Shown: positions 49,601-59,773, counted from the stretch's first letter. The stretch is 64,000 nucleotides of DNA from Brachionus plicatilis (GCA_010279815.1 QEOQ01000508.1:2069129-2133128); one strand, 5' to 3'. Numbers and translations: made by a program. The notes: a model not told the origin generated them from the letters alone.

Positions 49601-50510
49601 TTTAATACTTAGCAGTGGTCATGTCATGAGATTTGATTACTTGCATCCAATAATTTAATTTTTCGTCTCTATAATGCTCCAGATAGGTAAGTAAATAATT
49701 TTTGAACTTTGTCTTTGAATCATAAGCTATTTGAGGTTTCTTGCTCTCAGATGAGATTTTGGGAAACAAAGTACTGATCCATATACTAATTAAAAGATTT
49801 AAATTAAAAAATGATAAACCATTGATCATTCAAATTTGATTGTTTAATTACCCTTGGGTTTTTTGGCTCCAATCTGCTTCAATTAAATTGGACGTGTGTA
49901 CGACTATTTTGAGACCAGTCTTGTACAATAAGAACATCATTTTAGTATGATGAGTTCCGTAAGGAGATTCAATTTTTGCTTTAACAAGAGTAATGTTTGA
50001 ATAAGCTTCGGCTAAAAGATCCAATTCAGTTCTCTTTGAGTTTCCATGAATGATGGTCAATGGTTTATCTCTATTTTCTTCTGGATATTGTTCAAGCAGC
50101 CACTCGAGATCATGCATATAATTAAATTGAGCTGATGCAACAAAACCTTGTTTATCTTCTTCTAAAATATCCTTGAGACTTAGTGAATAAGTTGAGTTTA
50201 TTTGGGATGCGTGCGGAACGTCGTGAACTTTGGTCAAAAAGATTAAATTCTGTTTGGGAGCTGGAACTACTGTAAATTTTTTTGAACCACTTGAATTTTG
50301 TTCTTTTAATGAAAGAGCTTCCTTGCTTAGAGATAATTGCTTAGGGTGAGAGAACTGATTTAAATGTTCAGAACTTTTCCGGTAGCATTTTGATCCGTAT
50401 TTACATGGGGGCTTCTCGTGAGTTTCGATTATTACTTCGGAACCAGAGGTTGAACTCGAGTCATCGTCTAAAATTATTAAGTCTGAACTTTCATGTTTCC
50501 GCTTCGACAT
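46637..50510 (-). CDS. TDP1: Tyrosyl-DNA phosphodiesterase 1 with PBZ zinc finger
   Basis: The exons run downward: 50510-49852, 49785-49609, 47602-47231, 47177-46964, 46762-46637. All are in phase, giving 515 residues. TDP1 removes topoisomerase I peptides and other adducts from DNA 3' ends. Both halves of the active site are intact: THHTKMM (H188, K190) and SPHIKT (H418, K420). Their spacing of 230 residues equals that of the human enzyme (H263 to H493). Family signatures also include [50 protein letters not shown] and VPYDLPP. The N-terminus holds a poly(ADP-ribose)-binding zinc finger at 36-55 (C-x5-C-x6-H-x5-H). Intron 2 (49608-47603) is 2 kb and repeat-filled; the others are 53-201 bases. 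WDR81 follows 175 bases downstream on the same strand. Confidence 0.95.
47885..48130. repeat. CAGT-end repeat copy in TDP1 intron 2
   Basis: Starts TACAGTACTACTACGTCATG and continues TTTTGCGTGAATTTACGTAA. It shares the interior word GGGCCAAAAAAGCT with the complete MITE at 39669-39953, and mirrored ACGCAAATTTATG and TTACAATGAGTAAATT follow. The right terminus is lost or diverged. Confidence 0.5.
48955..49070. repeat. GC-rich GGCC/GGCCAAAAATTT repeat patch in TDP1 intron 2
   Basis: A patch of unusually high GC in very AT-rich DNA. It contains GGCCAAAAATTT twice (about 48965 and 49010) and the GGCC tetramer nine or so times in about 100 bases, including TTGGCCGGCCAAGGCC. The 80-codon plus-strand frame across it (48911-49153) has no recognised domain and is not called as a gene. 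Confidence 0.45.
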
Positions 50511-50752
50511 TCTAATTTGTTTTTAGAAATAAAATTTTCTCAAAAAAATTCATGTGATCTTTATTATTATTCTAAAAAATTTCAAATCTAAACATATGCA
50601 AAGTTTTTAATGATACATTTGTTTATCTGTCTCAAGTAAAATGAGATTTTATTAAAAAATGTTTAATATCATAAAAAATTGTGAACCTTCATGTGATTAT
50701 TTCGAAGTAACGAGCTAAAGCTCCTTCAGATTTATAAAAAATTGTCTAAAAA

Positions 50753-50857
50753 AATAATTGAATTTATAATTAAACACAAAATTAAAAATCATTTTGCATT
50801 TTTTTGAATTGTGCATTTGATCGATTGATTTTGTGTTTAATTATAAATTCAATTATT
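50753..50857. repeat. Perfect 30-base inverted repeat
   Basis: 50753-50782 and 50828-50857 are exact reverse complements (AATAATTGAATTTATAATTA and its continuation AACACAAAAT), separated by 45 bases. It lies immediately next to the foldback element at 50870, about 250 bases upstream of TDP1. The perfect match implies recent origin or ongoing homogenisation. Confidence 0.85.
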
Positions 50858-50869
50858 AGGGATTCTAAG

Positions 50870-51251
50870 CAGCAACGGCAATGTGAAATTTTAGTACAAA
50901 AATTACAGTACAAAAAGTAAAAACTTAATAATTTCTTTTCTAATTGTGCAAAAATGGTTCTGCAAAAAGTACAATATTGTACAAATTTGTACAAAAGAAT
51001 TCCAAGCTCTGCAAAAACTCTGCAATTTTCTGCAAAATGCACACCATCAAAAAATCCTTGATTAAACTATGCAATAAATTGCAGAGTTTTTGCAGAGCTT
51101 GGAATTTGTACAATATTCTTTTGTACAAATTTGTACAATATTGTACTTTTTGCAGAACCATTTTTGCACAATTAGAAAAGAAATTATTAAGTTTTTACTT
51201 TTTTTACTGTAATTTTTGTACTAAAATTTCACATTGCCGCCGCAACAGCGT
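50870..51251. mobile_element. Foldback element with 8-bp flanking duplication
   Basis: The arms of about 150-165 bases (about 50877-51025 and 51075-51236) are almost perfect reverse complements. The outermost shared word is GGCAATGTGAAATTTTAGTA; one substitution and one 11-base insertion separate the arms. The unit is bracketed by the direct repeat ATTCTAAG at 50862-50869 and 51252-51259. An 8-bp target duplication is typical of hAT elements, and a decayed hAT transposase lies at 60325-61870. It has no coding capacity. The arms are rich in TTGTACAA and TGCAAAA words. Confidence 0.75.
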
Positions 51252-51944
51252 ATTCTAAGTTTAGTGACTGGTAGCTGACTTAACATGATTTTTTTTGTTG
51301 GTTTATTTTTGTAAGAAATTAATTTATCAAAACTAACTTTTTATATTATTTTACCTTTTTTTATCAAACTTTCCATCAAACATGAATTCAATTAATCCAT
51401 AACAAATATTTTATTTAGTTGAGCCAATTAATTTTAAAACAAAAAAAGATATTTAAAAAATTTTTATTTTTGTGCAAAATCAAAGCAAAAAATAATTTTA
51501 TAAATATTTTTAATATTTGAATTATTTTTTAATATTTGGCAAGCATTTGATAAAACATGGCATTAGGAAATTTGAATATTGGTAAATAATCACTATTCCA
51601 CACATATAAGAATCTGTCGACAACAGCAAATATTAGTACATCACAAACAAAATGACGCTTGACCCTTAGAGACTTTTCCAACCTTAACGATCATAATGCA
51701 CAAGATGGGTTTGTAATTGAAATTCCTGAAATGCGAACAACGAAAGCGAACACTCGTCAAAAAGAGTCAAAAATAAGTTTTAATCATTTTTCATGTATAC
51801 TTTTAATTAAATGACTCTTTAGAAAATATTAAATATTTGGTACAATGGCTAACGTAACAAAAGCAAACAATAATGAAAATAATAGAAATGGCAAAACAGT
51901 TTTGTCATTTTAAAATCTTCAAAAAATTACGTGTTTAAATATTA

Positions 51945-52103
51945 CAGTATTCCCTCGTTCGATTATGCTGCACCATAAATCAAGCTTCCAGCTTTTGGGT
52001 CATGCACTAAAGAACATGTCACCCATGCTAAAATATTTTTAATTTGATTTTTAATTTGCATCTCCTAGCTTGTAGTGCAGCATAATCGAACGAGGGAATA
52101 CGG
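51945..52103. mobile_element. 159-bp TA-flanked MITE (pogo/Tigger-like)
   Basis: The left end CAGTATTCCCTCGTTCGATT, continuing ATGCTGCAC, matches the reverse complement of the right end over 29 bases with one mismatch (CAG against CCG). TA flanks both sides (51943-51944 and 52104-52105). The size, TA target and CAGT-type terminus with TCCCTCG fit non-autonomous Tc1/mariner-pogo elements. Confidence 0.8.
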
Positions 52104-52248
52104 TAGCTCAATGATTTATTTCAGTCATGGACAAAATTGGATATTTAACAATTATTCGAATTATTCGAAACTATAAGACTTTTTAATTAATGACTTAATT
52201 TTTTTTTTGGAAAAAAATGATAAAAAATAATTTCAATCAAGGAAATAA

Positions 52249-52270
52249 ATAATAATAATAATAATAATAA
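52249..52270. repeat. AAT microsatellite
   Basis: Seven uninterrupted AAT units. A similar short AAT run occurs near 61318-61337. Confidence 0.9.
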
Positions 52271-52544
52271 TATAAGTTACAACAAGCTAGCATGTTAAAT
52301 GATCGTTTAATTTTCAAATAATTTCTGATATAATTTTGTTTAAACAAACTGGGGTTTGAACGGAATTCGGTTAATTAGACAAAAATAGAGATCTTAATAA
52401 ATATTATATATTATTTCTGAATTATTATCTTGAATAATTGAATAATCGAAAAATCTAATACAAATTAGTTGAAATTACTAATTTTTGAATAGTTGAATAT
52501 TTGTAATTTATAAAATGTTGTCCATACCTCTTTCAATTTTAATG

Positions 52545-54854
52545 TTAAGTTTTTTTGATAACGTTGCAAAAATTTTTATTCAAATAAATATAGAAGAATG
52601 TAAGAAAAGCAAGTGGAATGGAAAAAAATGTTTCACTCATTTCTTTAATAATACTACAAACTTTATTGAAACTAAAGCAAATATTCTGTCGTAAAAGATA
52701 GTTTGAAGTTTTTTCGAATAAAACAAATGAATTGAAAATTACGTCAATTAATTTAAATATAATCAACGAAATTAAAAATATAATCAAAACCTTTAAATTT
52801 TTTTGTAATTTGTCTTTTTTTTTTAAATTCATTGACTGTACGATTAGATTTTGTTTCAGGCTAATCAAATTTTTAACCTTGATAAAAAAATTAATTTCAA
52901 TTAAAGAAAAGAATAGCATAAATATAATATCTTGAACAACAAAATTTATTACAAAAATCGAAATAATTAATGCTGATGAATTAGCCCCTTTGATAAACCA
53001 AGTTGCTGGTGACCAACCCAAAGGTGCTTGGTTATTTGGAAAAGAGAAATTTTTGTCAGGATATTCGGAATAAGTGAAATCATCAAGGCTAGCTTGAAAA
53101 TAATTTACTCTTTTTGTGAAAATTTGATTAAAATACGATAATAAAATGTAATTTAAAAAAAATATAATAAAAACTAAATAAAAAATTTTTGAATTTTGAA
53201 TTTTTCGAGTTTTTTTCTTTAAATTTGGATCCAAATTTAAAAGTCGATTTATTGACACAATTATTAATGTCGAATTGGAACAAAGTTTTAAAATAGATCC
53301 ACAAAAATCAACAACATAAATTTCAATAATTTGAAATGACAAACTTCTATCCAAAAATGTGCAATGATATCCATTCGGTGTGTTACATTTACCAACCAAA
53401 TGAATTAATCGAGTACCAAGGTACAAATTATTCACTATTGAATTATAAAACATCATTTTTTCTAGAAAATTTTTTTTTTCATTCGAATTGAGTATTTTAA
53501 ATAAAATATAAAAATTTAATAGATTTGTTGCCAAGCCGAAAATGATCAAAACATATGAAGGATAGATTAAAATGAGATCTAATAATTCAAATTTGTAAAA
53601 TAGAACTAATTCGGTGGCTTTTTCTGGAACACGCTGTTTTGATACTGAGCATAGATTTTTCATTTTGTCAAAGTTACATGCTTTTATCATTATTTCGACT
53701 AAAGTCTCATTTGAACATGAATTTAATATTCTCACTTGAGGAATTCGAACATGTTTTAGGATAATTCTAGTTTGTTTAAACAACCATATCATTAAGCATG
53801 TACAATTTGATGAATAATGTGGTGAAATTGTTGGTATAACTAGGTTATTATCTGGAAAATCTTTAAAAACACAAAAATATATGTCATCTAACCAGTCTAA
53901 ATCAGTTTGTCTATTAAAATTAAAGTCTTGGAAAGAAATAATTGTAGCTTTGTCCATGTTGTTTATGATGTCAGATTTGTTGCTTAAATTTATTTTTAGA
54001 TTTTCATTAATGCGCTTAATCCATTCTATTCCTTGACTCAAAAAATGAAGCTTGTTGTCAATATATAAATTGATTTCTTTTATTCTGATCGATTCAAATA
54101 CATTAATATCTATTGATTGAATTAAACCATATATTTTTAGTTCCTGTATATTTTTAAATATAATCATACTTTTTACCAACGTTCCTTTGTAAAAAAAAAA
54201 TACAAGCTCATTTACAGAAGCATTTACTTGTTCATTAGTGAAAGAAGCATCAAAACTTAGCTGATTGAAACGAATGGAGCTTTTAGATAGTCCGTGAAAT
54301 TTTAATTCATTTATTGAAGAATCTTTGAAAATAAAAGGACATGTATTTAGAGAATACTTGACAGTGAATGCAAATTCTACTATATTTATTCGATCAAATA
54401 ATCCTTTTTTTGAAAACAAAGAGCATTGATAACTTTTGCCAAATTTTGAGCGGTAAAAATAAACTTCCACTAGCGTAAATCTTTCATTTAAATCTTTAAA
54501 TAGTAAATATGAGGAATTAAATCCTTTGATAAAATAAAAATATAATTTTATTTGATGTTGGTAAGGTTTAAATAAAGAATCAATTCCTGTGAATGACAGA
54601 GTGTGGTCTAGTACAAGATTTTGACTTGGCCAAAACTCAATAATTCTTTTCGAGCTATAATGGCTTAAATCATAGCGAAAAAAACATATCTTTTGAAATG
54701 AATTAAAATTTTTGAAAACCAAATTGCTGGAATTATCCAATTTAGCAAACTCTGATGATTTGGAGCAGAATTGATCATTTGAATTGATCAATTTATTGAA
54801 AAATATAAGAAAAAAACTTAAACAAAGCCATGGAAATATTTTATTACAAATCAT
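52545..54854 (-). CDS. Orphan 7TM receptor with long extracellular domain
   Basis: An intronless gene of 769 residues. A signal peptide (about 1-25, WLCLSFFLIFF) precedes a roughly 400-residue cysteine-bearing ectodomain of unrecognised fold with many N-x-S/T sites. Hydrophobic segments from about 425 to 765 form a seven-span bundle. Class-A-like features are visible: GLATNLLNFYIL in span 1 (an N at the usual conserved place), a C in the first extracellular loop, and SINRLLNL at the end of span 3 where DRY normally lies. The last span lacks a clear NPxxY. A G-protein-coupled receptor is therefore inferred. The ligand is unknown, and the D of DRY is replaced by N. Part of its ectodomain (about 155-262) is duplicated upstream at 55022-55341, which suggests a locally expanding family. 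Confidence 0.75.
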   Translation of the reverse strand: MICNKIFPWLCLSFFLIFFNKLINSNDQFCSKSSEFAKLDNSSNLVFKNFNSFQKICFFRYDLSHYSSKRIIEFWPSQNLVLDHTLSFTGIDSLFKPYQHQIKLYFYFIKGFNSSYLLFKDLNERFTLVEVYFYRSKFGKSYQCSLFSKKGLFDRINIVEFAFTVKYSLNTCPFIFKDSSINELKFHGLSKSSIRFNQLSFDASFTNEQVNASVNELVFFFYKGTLVKSMIIFKNIQELKIYGLIQSIDINVFESIRIKEINLYIDNKLHFLSQGIEWIKRINENLKINLSNKSDIINNMDKATIISFQDFNFNRQTDLDWLDDIYFCVFKDFPDNNLVIPTISPHYSSNCTCLMIWLFKQTRIILKHVRIPQVRILNSCSNETLVEIMIKACNFDKMKNLCSVSKQRVPEKATELVLFYKFELLDLILIYPSYVLIIFGLATNLLNFYILFKILNSNEKKNFLEKMMFYNSIVNNLYLGTRLIHLVGKCNTPNGYHCTFLDRSLSFQIIEIYVVDFCGSILKLCSNSTLIIVSINRLLNLDPNLKKKTRKIQNSKIFYLVFIIFFLNYILLSYFNQIFTKRVNYFQASLDDFTYSEYPDKNFSFPNNQAPLGWSPATWFIKGANSSALIISIFVINFVVQDIIFMLFFSLIEINFFIKVKNLISLKQNLIVQSMNLKKKDKLQKNLKVLIIFLISLIIFKLIDVIFNSFVLFEKTSNYLLRQNICFSFNKVCSIIKEMSETFFSIPLAFLTFFYIYLNKNFCNVIKKT

Positions 54855-56164
54855 CTAAAGAAAAAAATTTTTTCAATAAAAACATTCTTTTTAAATTTAA
54901 GTCTTTATGGTGATGATTTGATGCATTTATTTTTTGTACTAATTAAAGTAAAATTAATAATTTTCATAAAAATTTAATGATAATAAACATACCCTATAAA
55001 AATAAAAAAATAAAAATTCAATTGATTACTTTTATTCTGATCGATTCAAATACATTAATATCTATTGATTGAATTAAACCATATATTTTTTATTCCTGTA
55101 TATTTTTAAATATTATCATACTTTTTACCAACGTTCCTTTGTAAAAAAAGAATCCAAGCTTATTTACAGAAGCATTTACTTGTTCATTAGTGAAAGATTT
55201 ATCAAAATTTAATTGATTGAAACGAATGGAGCTTTTAGATAGTCCGTGAAATTTTAATTCATTTATTGAAGAATCTTTGAAAATAAAAGGACATGTATTT
55301 AGAGAATACTTGACAGTGAATGCAAATTCTACTATATTTATATTATGATCAATTATGATTTAATTGTTTAAATTTGATATATTTGTCTGTAATAAAATTT
55401 TAAAAAAAGTAATCAAATTTTAATTTGGAATTTGAGAAAATGTATCCAATTTTTCAAATTTCCGCGTAGAAAAAAATTTAAATTTTTAATTTTTAGAAAT
55501 ACATAATATTTGTTTACTTAATTATTTTAAAAAATAATTAGGGCAAAAAATATATTAGACAAAGTTTTGGCCAGTTGTAATGTAAACCTAGTCCTAACCT
55601 AATTTTTTAAGTTATCTGTTATAAAATCGAAACTCTTTTTTAGCTTTTCAAAAGTAATGTCATAAGATTAACTCAGTCTAATTTAAATATTTTTCTAATT
55701 TATACTAAGGAATATCTATAAATTTTCAAAAAGATTGATAAAATATTAAAATAACGAGTCTTGTCTGTCATATGACCAAATATTTTTTTCAAAAAAAAAT
55801 CATAAAATAAAAGGATGAGGTTAAACTTGTGTCATAGAATATTTATGCTGAAATTTTTTTGCAACAAAAGAAAACTTGCTTCAAAAATAGCTCATAAAAT
55901 TTAATTATTATATTTTTATTTATACCAATAAGGCTTTACTACTGTAATTTTATTTGATGACAAAATACTTCCTATTCTCATTTCTAATACTCCTTGAGTT
56001 CCCAAATGATACATTGATTTTTAAATTACAATACGATTCATGATTTTTAATCTTTAGAAATATGAAACTATTGAAATTATATCAAATTTTCATCAAAATA
56101 TAGTAAATATCTAATTTAAAAAAAACAACAAAAAACGAATTGCTGTCAATAATAATTATAGGAT
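54855..56164. other. Intergenic region upstream of the 7TM gene
   Basis: Contains the partial duplicate of the receptor (separate entry) and AT-rich DNA. No promoter element, gene or terminal-repeat element could be assigned. Confidence 0.5.
55022..55341 (-). pseudogene. Partial duplicate of the 7TM receptor ectodomain
   Basis: About 320 bases are nearly identical to 54070-54390 of the receptor gene, in the same orientation, with roughly a dozen substitutions and a one-base length change in the A-run. Start codon, signal peptide and membrane spans are missing, so it is not a functional copy. Identity ends abruptly at both sides. Confidence 0.85.
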
Positions 56165-57840
56165 TTGGAAAAAATATTGTTTGAGAATATTTTGAAAAAT
56201 ACCTTCCATTGTCTAACCATAATTAATTGGTGTTCAAAAAAGAATTTTCAAAATTTTGAAAAGTTACAAAAATATGTCGAATTTATCGAAATACTAAATT
56301 TTAACTCTGATTTCTTCAGAAATTATAACCAGTCTAATTTTAATGATCCAATTTGCTTAAATGAATTAATTATGGCTTTAAAAAGATTGAAAAATGAAGC
56401 GGCATCAGGACCTGACCAAATTTATAATTTAATGTTAAAAAACTTACCTAGAAATTCATTAATAGGAATCATAGAACTTTTTAATTTATCTCTTCGAGAA
56501 GGTAGAGTCCCTAAAGCGTGGAAAACATCGGACATTACTATGATTCAAAAAAAAGCCTCTTCTTTACAAGATCCTTTAAATAATATACCAATTAGTATAA
56601 CGAGTCGTTTAGGAAAGCTACTGGAACGCATAGTATATTCAAGATTATACAATTTTTTGGAACAAAATTCACTCCTTATCCAGGAGCAATCTGGATTTAG
56701 GAAACATCGGCGAACAGCAGATAATCTTTTCTTTTAAATTCAAAAAATTGTGGAATCATTTAATAGAAAAAAAAGAGTTAGCGGCCTTTTTTTTTGACAT
56801 TTCTAAAGCCTTTGATTGGGTTTGGCATGAAGGTTTACTTATTAAATTGATTAAAATAAATCCACCACAAACAAATAATGAATACTCTCTGCTTTTCGCA
56901 GATGATCTAGTAAAATTCTTCATTTATAACAAAAAGGGGAACCTAGAAAATAAGATTAATAAATACTTCAACGAACTAGAACAATGGCTTATTAAATATA
57001 AAATGAAGATATCAGTCGAAAAGTCGAGTTCAGTAGTCTTTTCTAGGTACAAAAAAGAAAGTGATAATCTAAACTTAAAAATTTATGGAAACAGAATAGT
57101 GAGCCAAAAAGAAATCAAATTTCTTGGTATTAAATTTGATTCTAAGTTAAATTTTAATAAACTGATAGACGAAATTAAAGAACGCTGCAATAATAGGCTA
57201 AATATTATTAGGATATTGTCAAACAAAAATGGGGTCTTAATCAAAACACACTAGGAAATCTTTATAAATCCCTAGTCGGATCAATTTTAGATTATTCTTT
57301 TCCTTACTTAAATTCATTTTCAGAAAATAATATCAAAAAACTACAAGCAATTCAGAATACAGCAGTCAGGTCTATTCTTAAGTTGAAATATGATACTCCC
57401 TCCAACATCGTGCATCATGAGGCTTTTAATATACTAAAATTACTAACAGTCTCGAATCGGCTTTTTGAATTGAGTGAGAGATATGTTGGGACAGGACTGA
57501 GTCATTCTATTCCATTGGTTGAAAGATTGGTGAAGGAATAGAAAGAAGGTTTCGAATCAAGACATATTGTATACCCAACTCCATTGTGTAATTGCTTCCT
57601 TACTATTTCTTCTTTTTTTCCCGAAACTTGAACTATTTAAACATGTGCAACATGTAACAATCTATCCCTATTTATGTCTTTTCAACTTTCATTTTTTTAG
57701 CTTATTTACTTTATTTTGATTCTTTTTTTTTTCATTTTATCAACTTTAATTTTATTTTTTTTTATTATTTTTTTAACTTATTCTGAAGGAGCTCTAGCTC
57801 GGTACAGAAAACAAATAAATAATAAAAAAATTTATTAGAT
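56165..57840 (+). mobile_element. Broken Jockey/CR1-type LINE
   Basis: Reverse-transcriptase motifs occur in order across frames: LKRLKNEAASGPDQI, LSLREGRVPKAWKTSDITMI, RLGKLLERIVYSRLYNFLEQ, QSGFRKHRRTADNLFF then a stop, DISKAFDWVWHEGLL, FADDLVKFF, IKFLGIKFDSKLNF, and finally AIQNTAVRSILKL and SIPLVERLVKE before a stop near 57540. There is at least one nonsense codon and two frameshifts. About 45 residues between AFD and FADD, normally holding the G-x-PQG-S motif, are deleted in frame. The 3' end is an A-rich tail with AATAAATAATAAAA near 57815. Inactive; it belongs to a different LINE family from the copies at 7451 and 10850. Confidence 0.9.
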
Positions 57841-58177
57841 GAAGAATAAATATTAATTAGATGACGAATTGGAAATATATTAGTGAAGGTAGGAAATGAT
57901 AGCCTTTTTTTTTAATCATAATAATTATTGTAACCAAGTTAGGAAATTAGTAAATATGAAAAAATTTCTATTTTTTAAGAAAGTTATGTAAAATAATAGT
58001 AAATTGATTTTAAGAAAATTTAAACAATAATTTTTTAAATTGGTTTATTCAATGTTTGTTTTAATTATTGAAAATTTTTAAATTATAAATATTTGAAATA
58101 TACTTTAAAATTTGAACTAAATTTTATGAATTTAAAAAACCTAAATTAAAAAATTGCTAAAAAGATATGCATCGATA
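57841..58177. other. AT-rich spacer between LINE and STEAP gene
   Basis: 337 bases. It must hold the STEAP 3' untranslated region. No other feature was seen. Confidence 0.5.
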
Positions 58178-59617
58178 TCAGTTTTCTTTCTGATTACATG
58201 TAACTGAACCATTTCGAATAAGCTCCAATTTTTTGCTAATAGGTGTGCAATAAGCCAAAATAAATCTTGAAATCAAAACCATCAATGGAAAATAGATTGC
58301 TATTAATTTGACTCTAGTAACTAGATACACAAAAGAATAGTTATTTTCATCTTTTTCATTATATATTCGGAAATACATAAGTGTATCGTGCACTAGACCC
58401 ATAGTTAAGCAGGAAATTCCCATTTTACTTTGAACAAATCTCCACTCTGACCAATTCAAGCTATTGCCAATCGAGTTAATACTCGTTAAGGCTACAACGA
58501 CCATTAGTAAATATGCAGTAATACCAGTTAAAATATTCAATTCTCCATTTAAAGTCATTCTTCCAACACCGTTTGATAATTTATAATGCCAATCTTTTAA
58601 ATATTGAGGATTTGTGACAAAAAGAGATGCTATGGCATGAAAAGTGCCTATAAAAAAAGCCAAAAGACCTAGCTGTTTTCGACTTTTTAACCAGTTATCC
58701 AACCAGCTTGGAAATTTTTGGTATTTTGTGCCGTATTTTAGCTGAAAAATTGAGGCAATAACATAAGCAAAATAAACAAAGGCAAGTAAATTTAATGTTG
58801 TGAAGCCTAGTACTTTGTTTGTGTGACTCAATAAGGAAAAGTCAGCCAAGTACTCAGAAAATGATTGGGGTTTTTTAGGATAATAAAAATAAATTAAAAA
58901 CACCCAGATAAAATTGAACGCCAAAAAGCCAAAACTGATCAAACTTGGTATTTTCCATTCGGAAAAAGTAGTGCTGTTTGTTTTTTCCAACTGGAGAGAA
59001 TCTTGTAAATCTCCATAATTGTAAGCCAATATGCCAACTTGAGCACATAAATCTATTAATTTTTGTTTAGCTTGTTCGGAGTCACCAGCGACTGGAACCC
59101 GGAATTCCAAATTGGCCAGATTGGCTTTCGTAGGACTCTCGAATGGACTTGATAATGAATAAGCATTTATTAAGTTAAAGGCTTTGATCACATTTATTTT
59201 GAATAAGATTGATTTTTCATCTAGCTTATATTTAAATAAATTTTGCAATCGCTCAGCATTTGATATTTGTTGATTTTTGTCTGTCCAGTTGCTGATTTCC
59301 ACTATAATTTTGCTTGTTTGTTTATTTGACCGAGACAACAATTGGCAAATTTTTTCTGCAAAATTTTCATAAATGACTTCATCTGCCGAAATAGCTAAGA
59401 AAATAATGCTTTCAGACTGCATCCAAGCATCTTCAATACTAAACACATTAAAATTTCTTTCATTAAATTCAGATAGATTTTGCTTCAAATAGTTTAAATT
59501 AGGATTACGACTACCGAATATTACCTCATGTCCATGGTGCAAAAATAATTTCGAAATTGAAATTGCATAATTACCTGTTCCAATGACCGTTATTTTTTCT
59601 CTATTAGCTGGACTCAT
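58178..59617 (-). CDS. STEAP: STEAP-family metalloreductase
   Basis: An intronless gene of 479 residues, full length for STEAP2-4. The N-terminal F420H2:NADP oxidoreductase-like domain (about 1-200) binds NADPH through GTGNYAIS (13-20) and FGSRNP (34-39). The C-terminal six-span ferric-reductase domain (about 222-455) carries the two heme-ligating histidines: H327 in FFIGTFHAIASLF and H410 in LVHDTLMYF. Conserved SRKQLGLLAFF and LNWSEWRFVQS frame them. Their spacing (83 residues) is close to that of vertebrate STEAPs. STEAP enzymes reduce iron(III) and copper(II) at the plasma and endosomal membranes before uptake. Which vertebrate paralogue is nearest cannot be decided. The start is the first ATG, just ahead of the nucleotide-binding strand. 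Confidence 0.93.
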   Translation of the reverse strand: MSPANREKITVIGTGNYAISISKLFLHHGHEVIFGSRNPNLNYLKQNLSEFNERNFNVFSIEDAWMQSESIIFLAISADEVIYENFAEKICQLLSRSNKQTSKIIVEISNWTDKNQQISNAERLQNLFKYKLDEKSILFKINVIKAFNLINAYSLSSPFESPTKANLANLEFRVPVAGDSEQAKQKLIDLCAQVGILAYNYGDLQDSLQLEKTNSTTFSEWKIPSLISFGFLAFNFIWVFLIYFYYPKKPQSFSEYLADFSLLSHTNKVLGFTTLNLLAFVYFAYVIASIFQLKYGTKYQKFPSWLDNWLKSRKQLGLLAFFIGTFHAIASLFVTNPQYLKDWHYKLSNGVGRMTLNGELNILTGITAYLLMVVVALTSINSIGNSLNWSEWRFVQSKMGISCLTMGLVHDTLMYFRIYNEKDENNYSFVYLVTRVKLIAIYFPLMVLISRFILAYCTPISKKLELIRNGSVTCNQKEN

Positions 59618-59732
59618 ATCCGAAATATATTTTATGTAATCTTATGTTGAATTTTAATATTTTAAATTTAGATCAAAGCTTCACTTATAATTTTTTAAAA
59701 CAAAATCATAAAAAACCAAACAAAAATACTTC

Positions 59733-59773
59733 ATTGTTATTTAATCATGTTTTTAACATGATTAAATAACAAT
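59733..59773. repeat. Perfect 19-bp hairpin upstream of STEAP
   Basis: ATTGTTATTTAATCATGTT and its exact reverse complement are separated by three T residues. It lies 116-156 bases before the STEAP start codon, in its promoter or 5' leader. Confidence 0.8.

Noticed and set aside
50782..51258. Overlapping frames of 73-104 codons on both strands
   Set aside because: They read the two arms of the foldback element and have mirrored, repetitive content.
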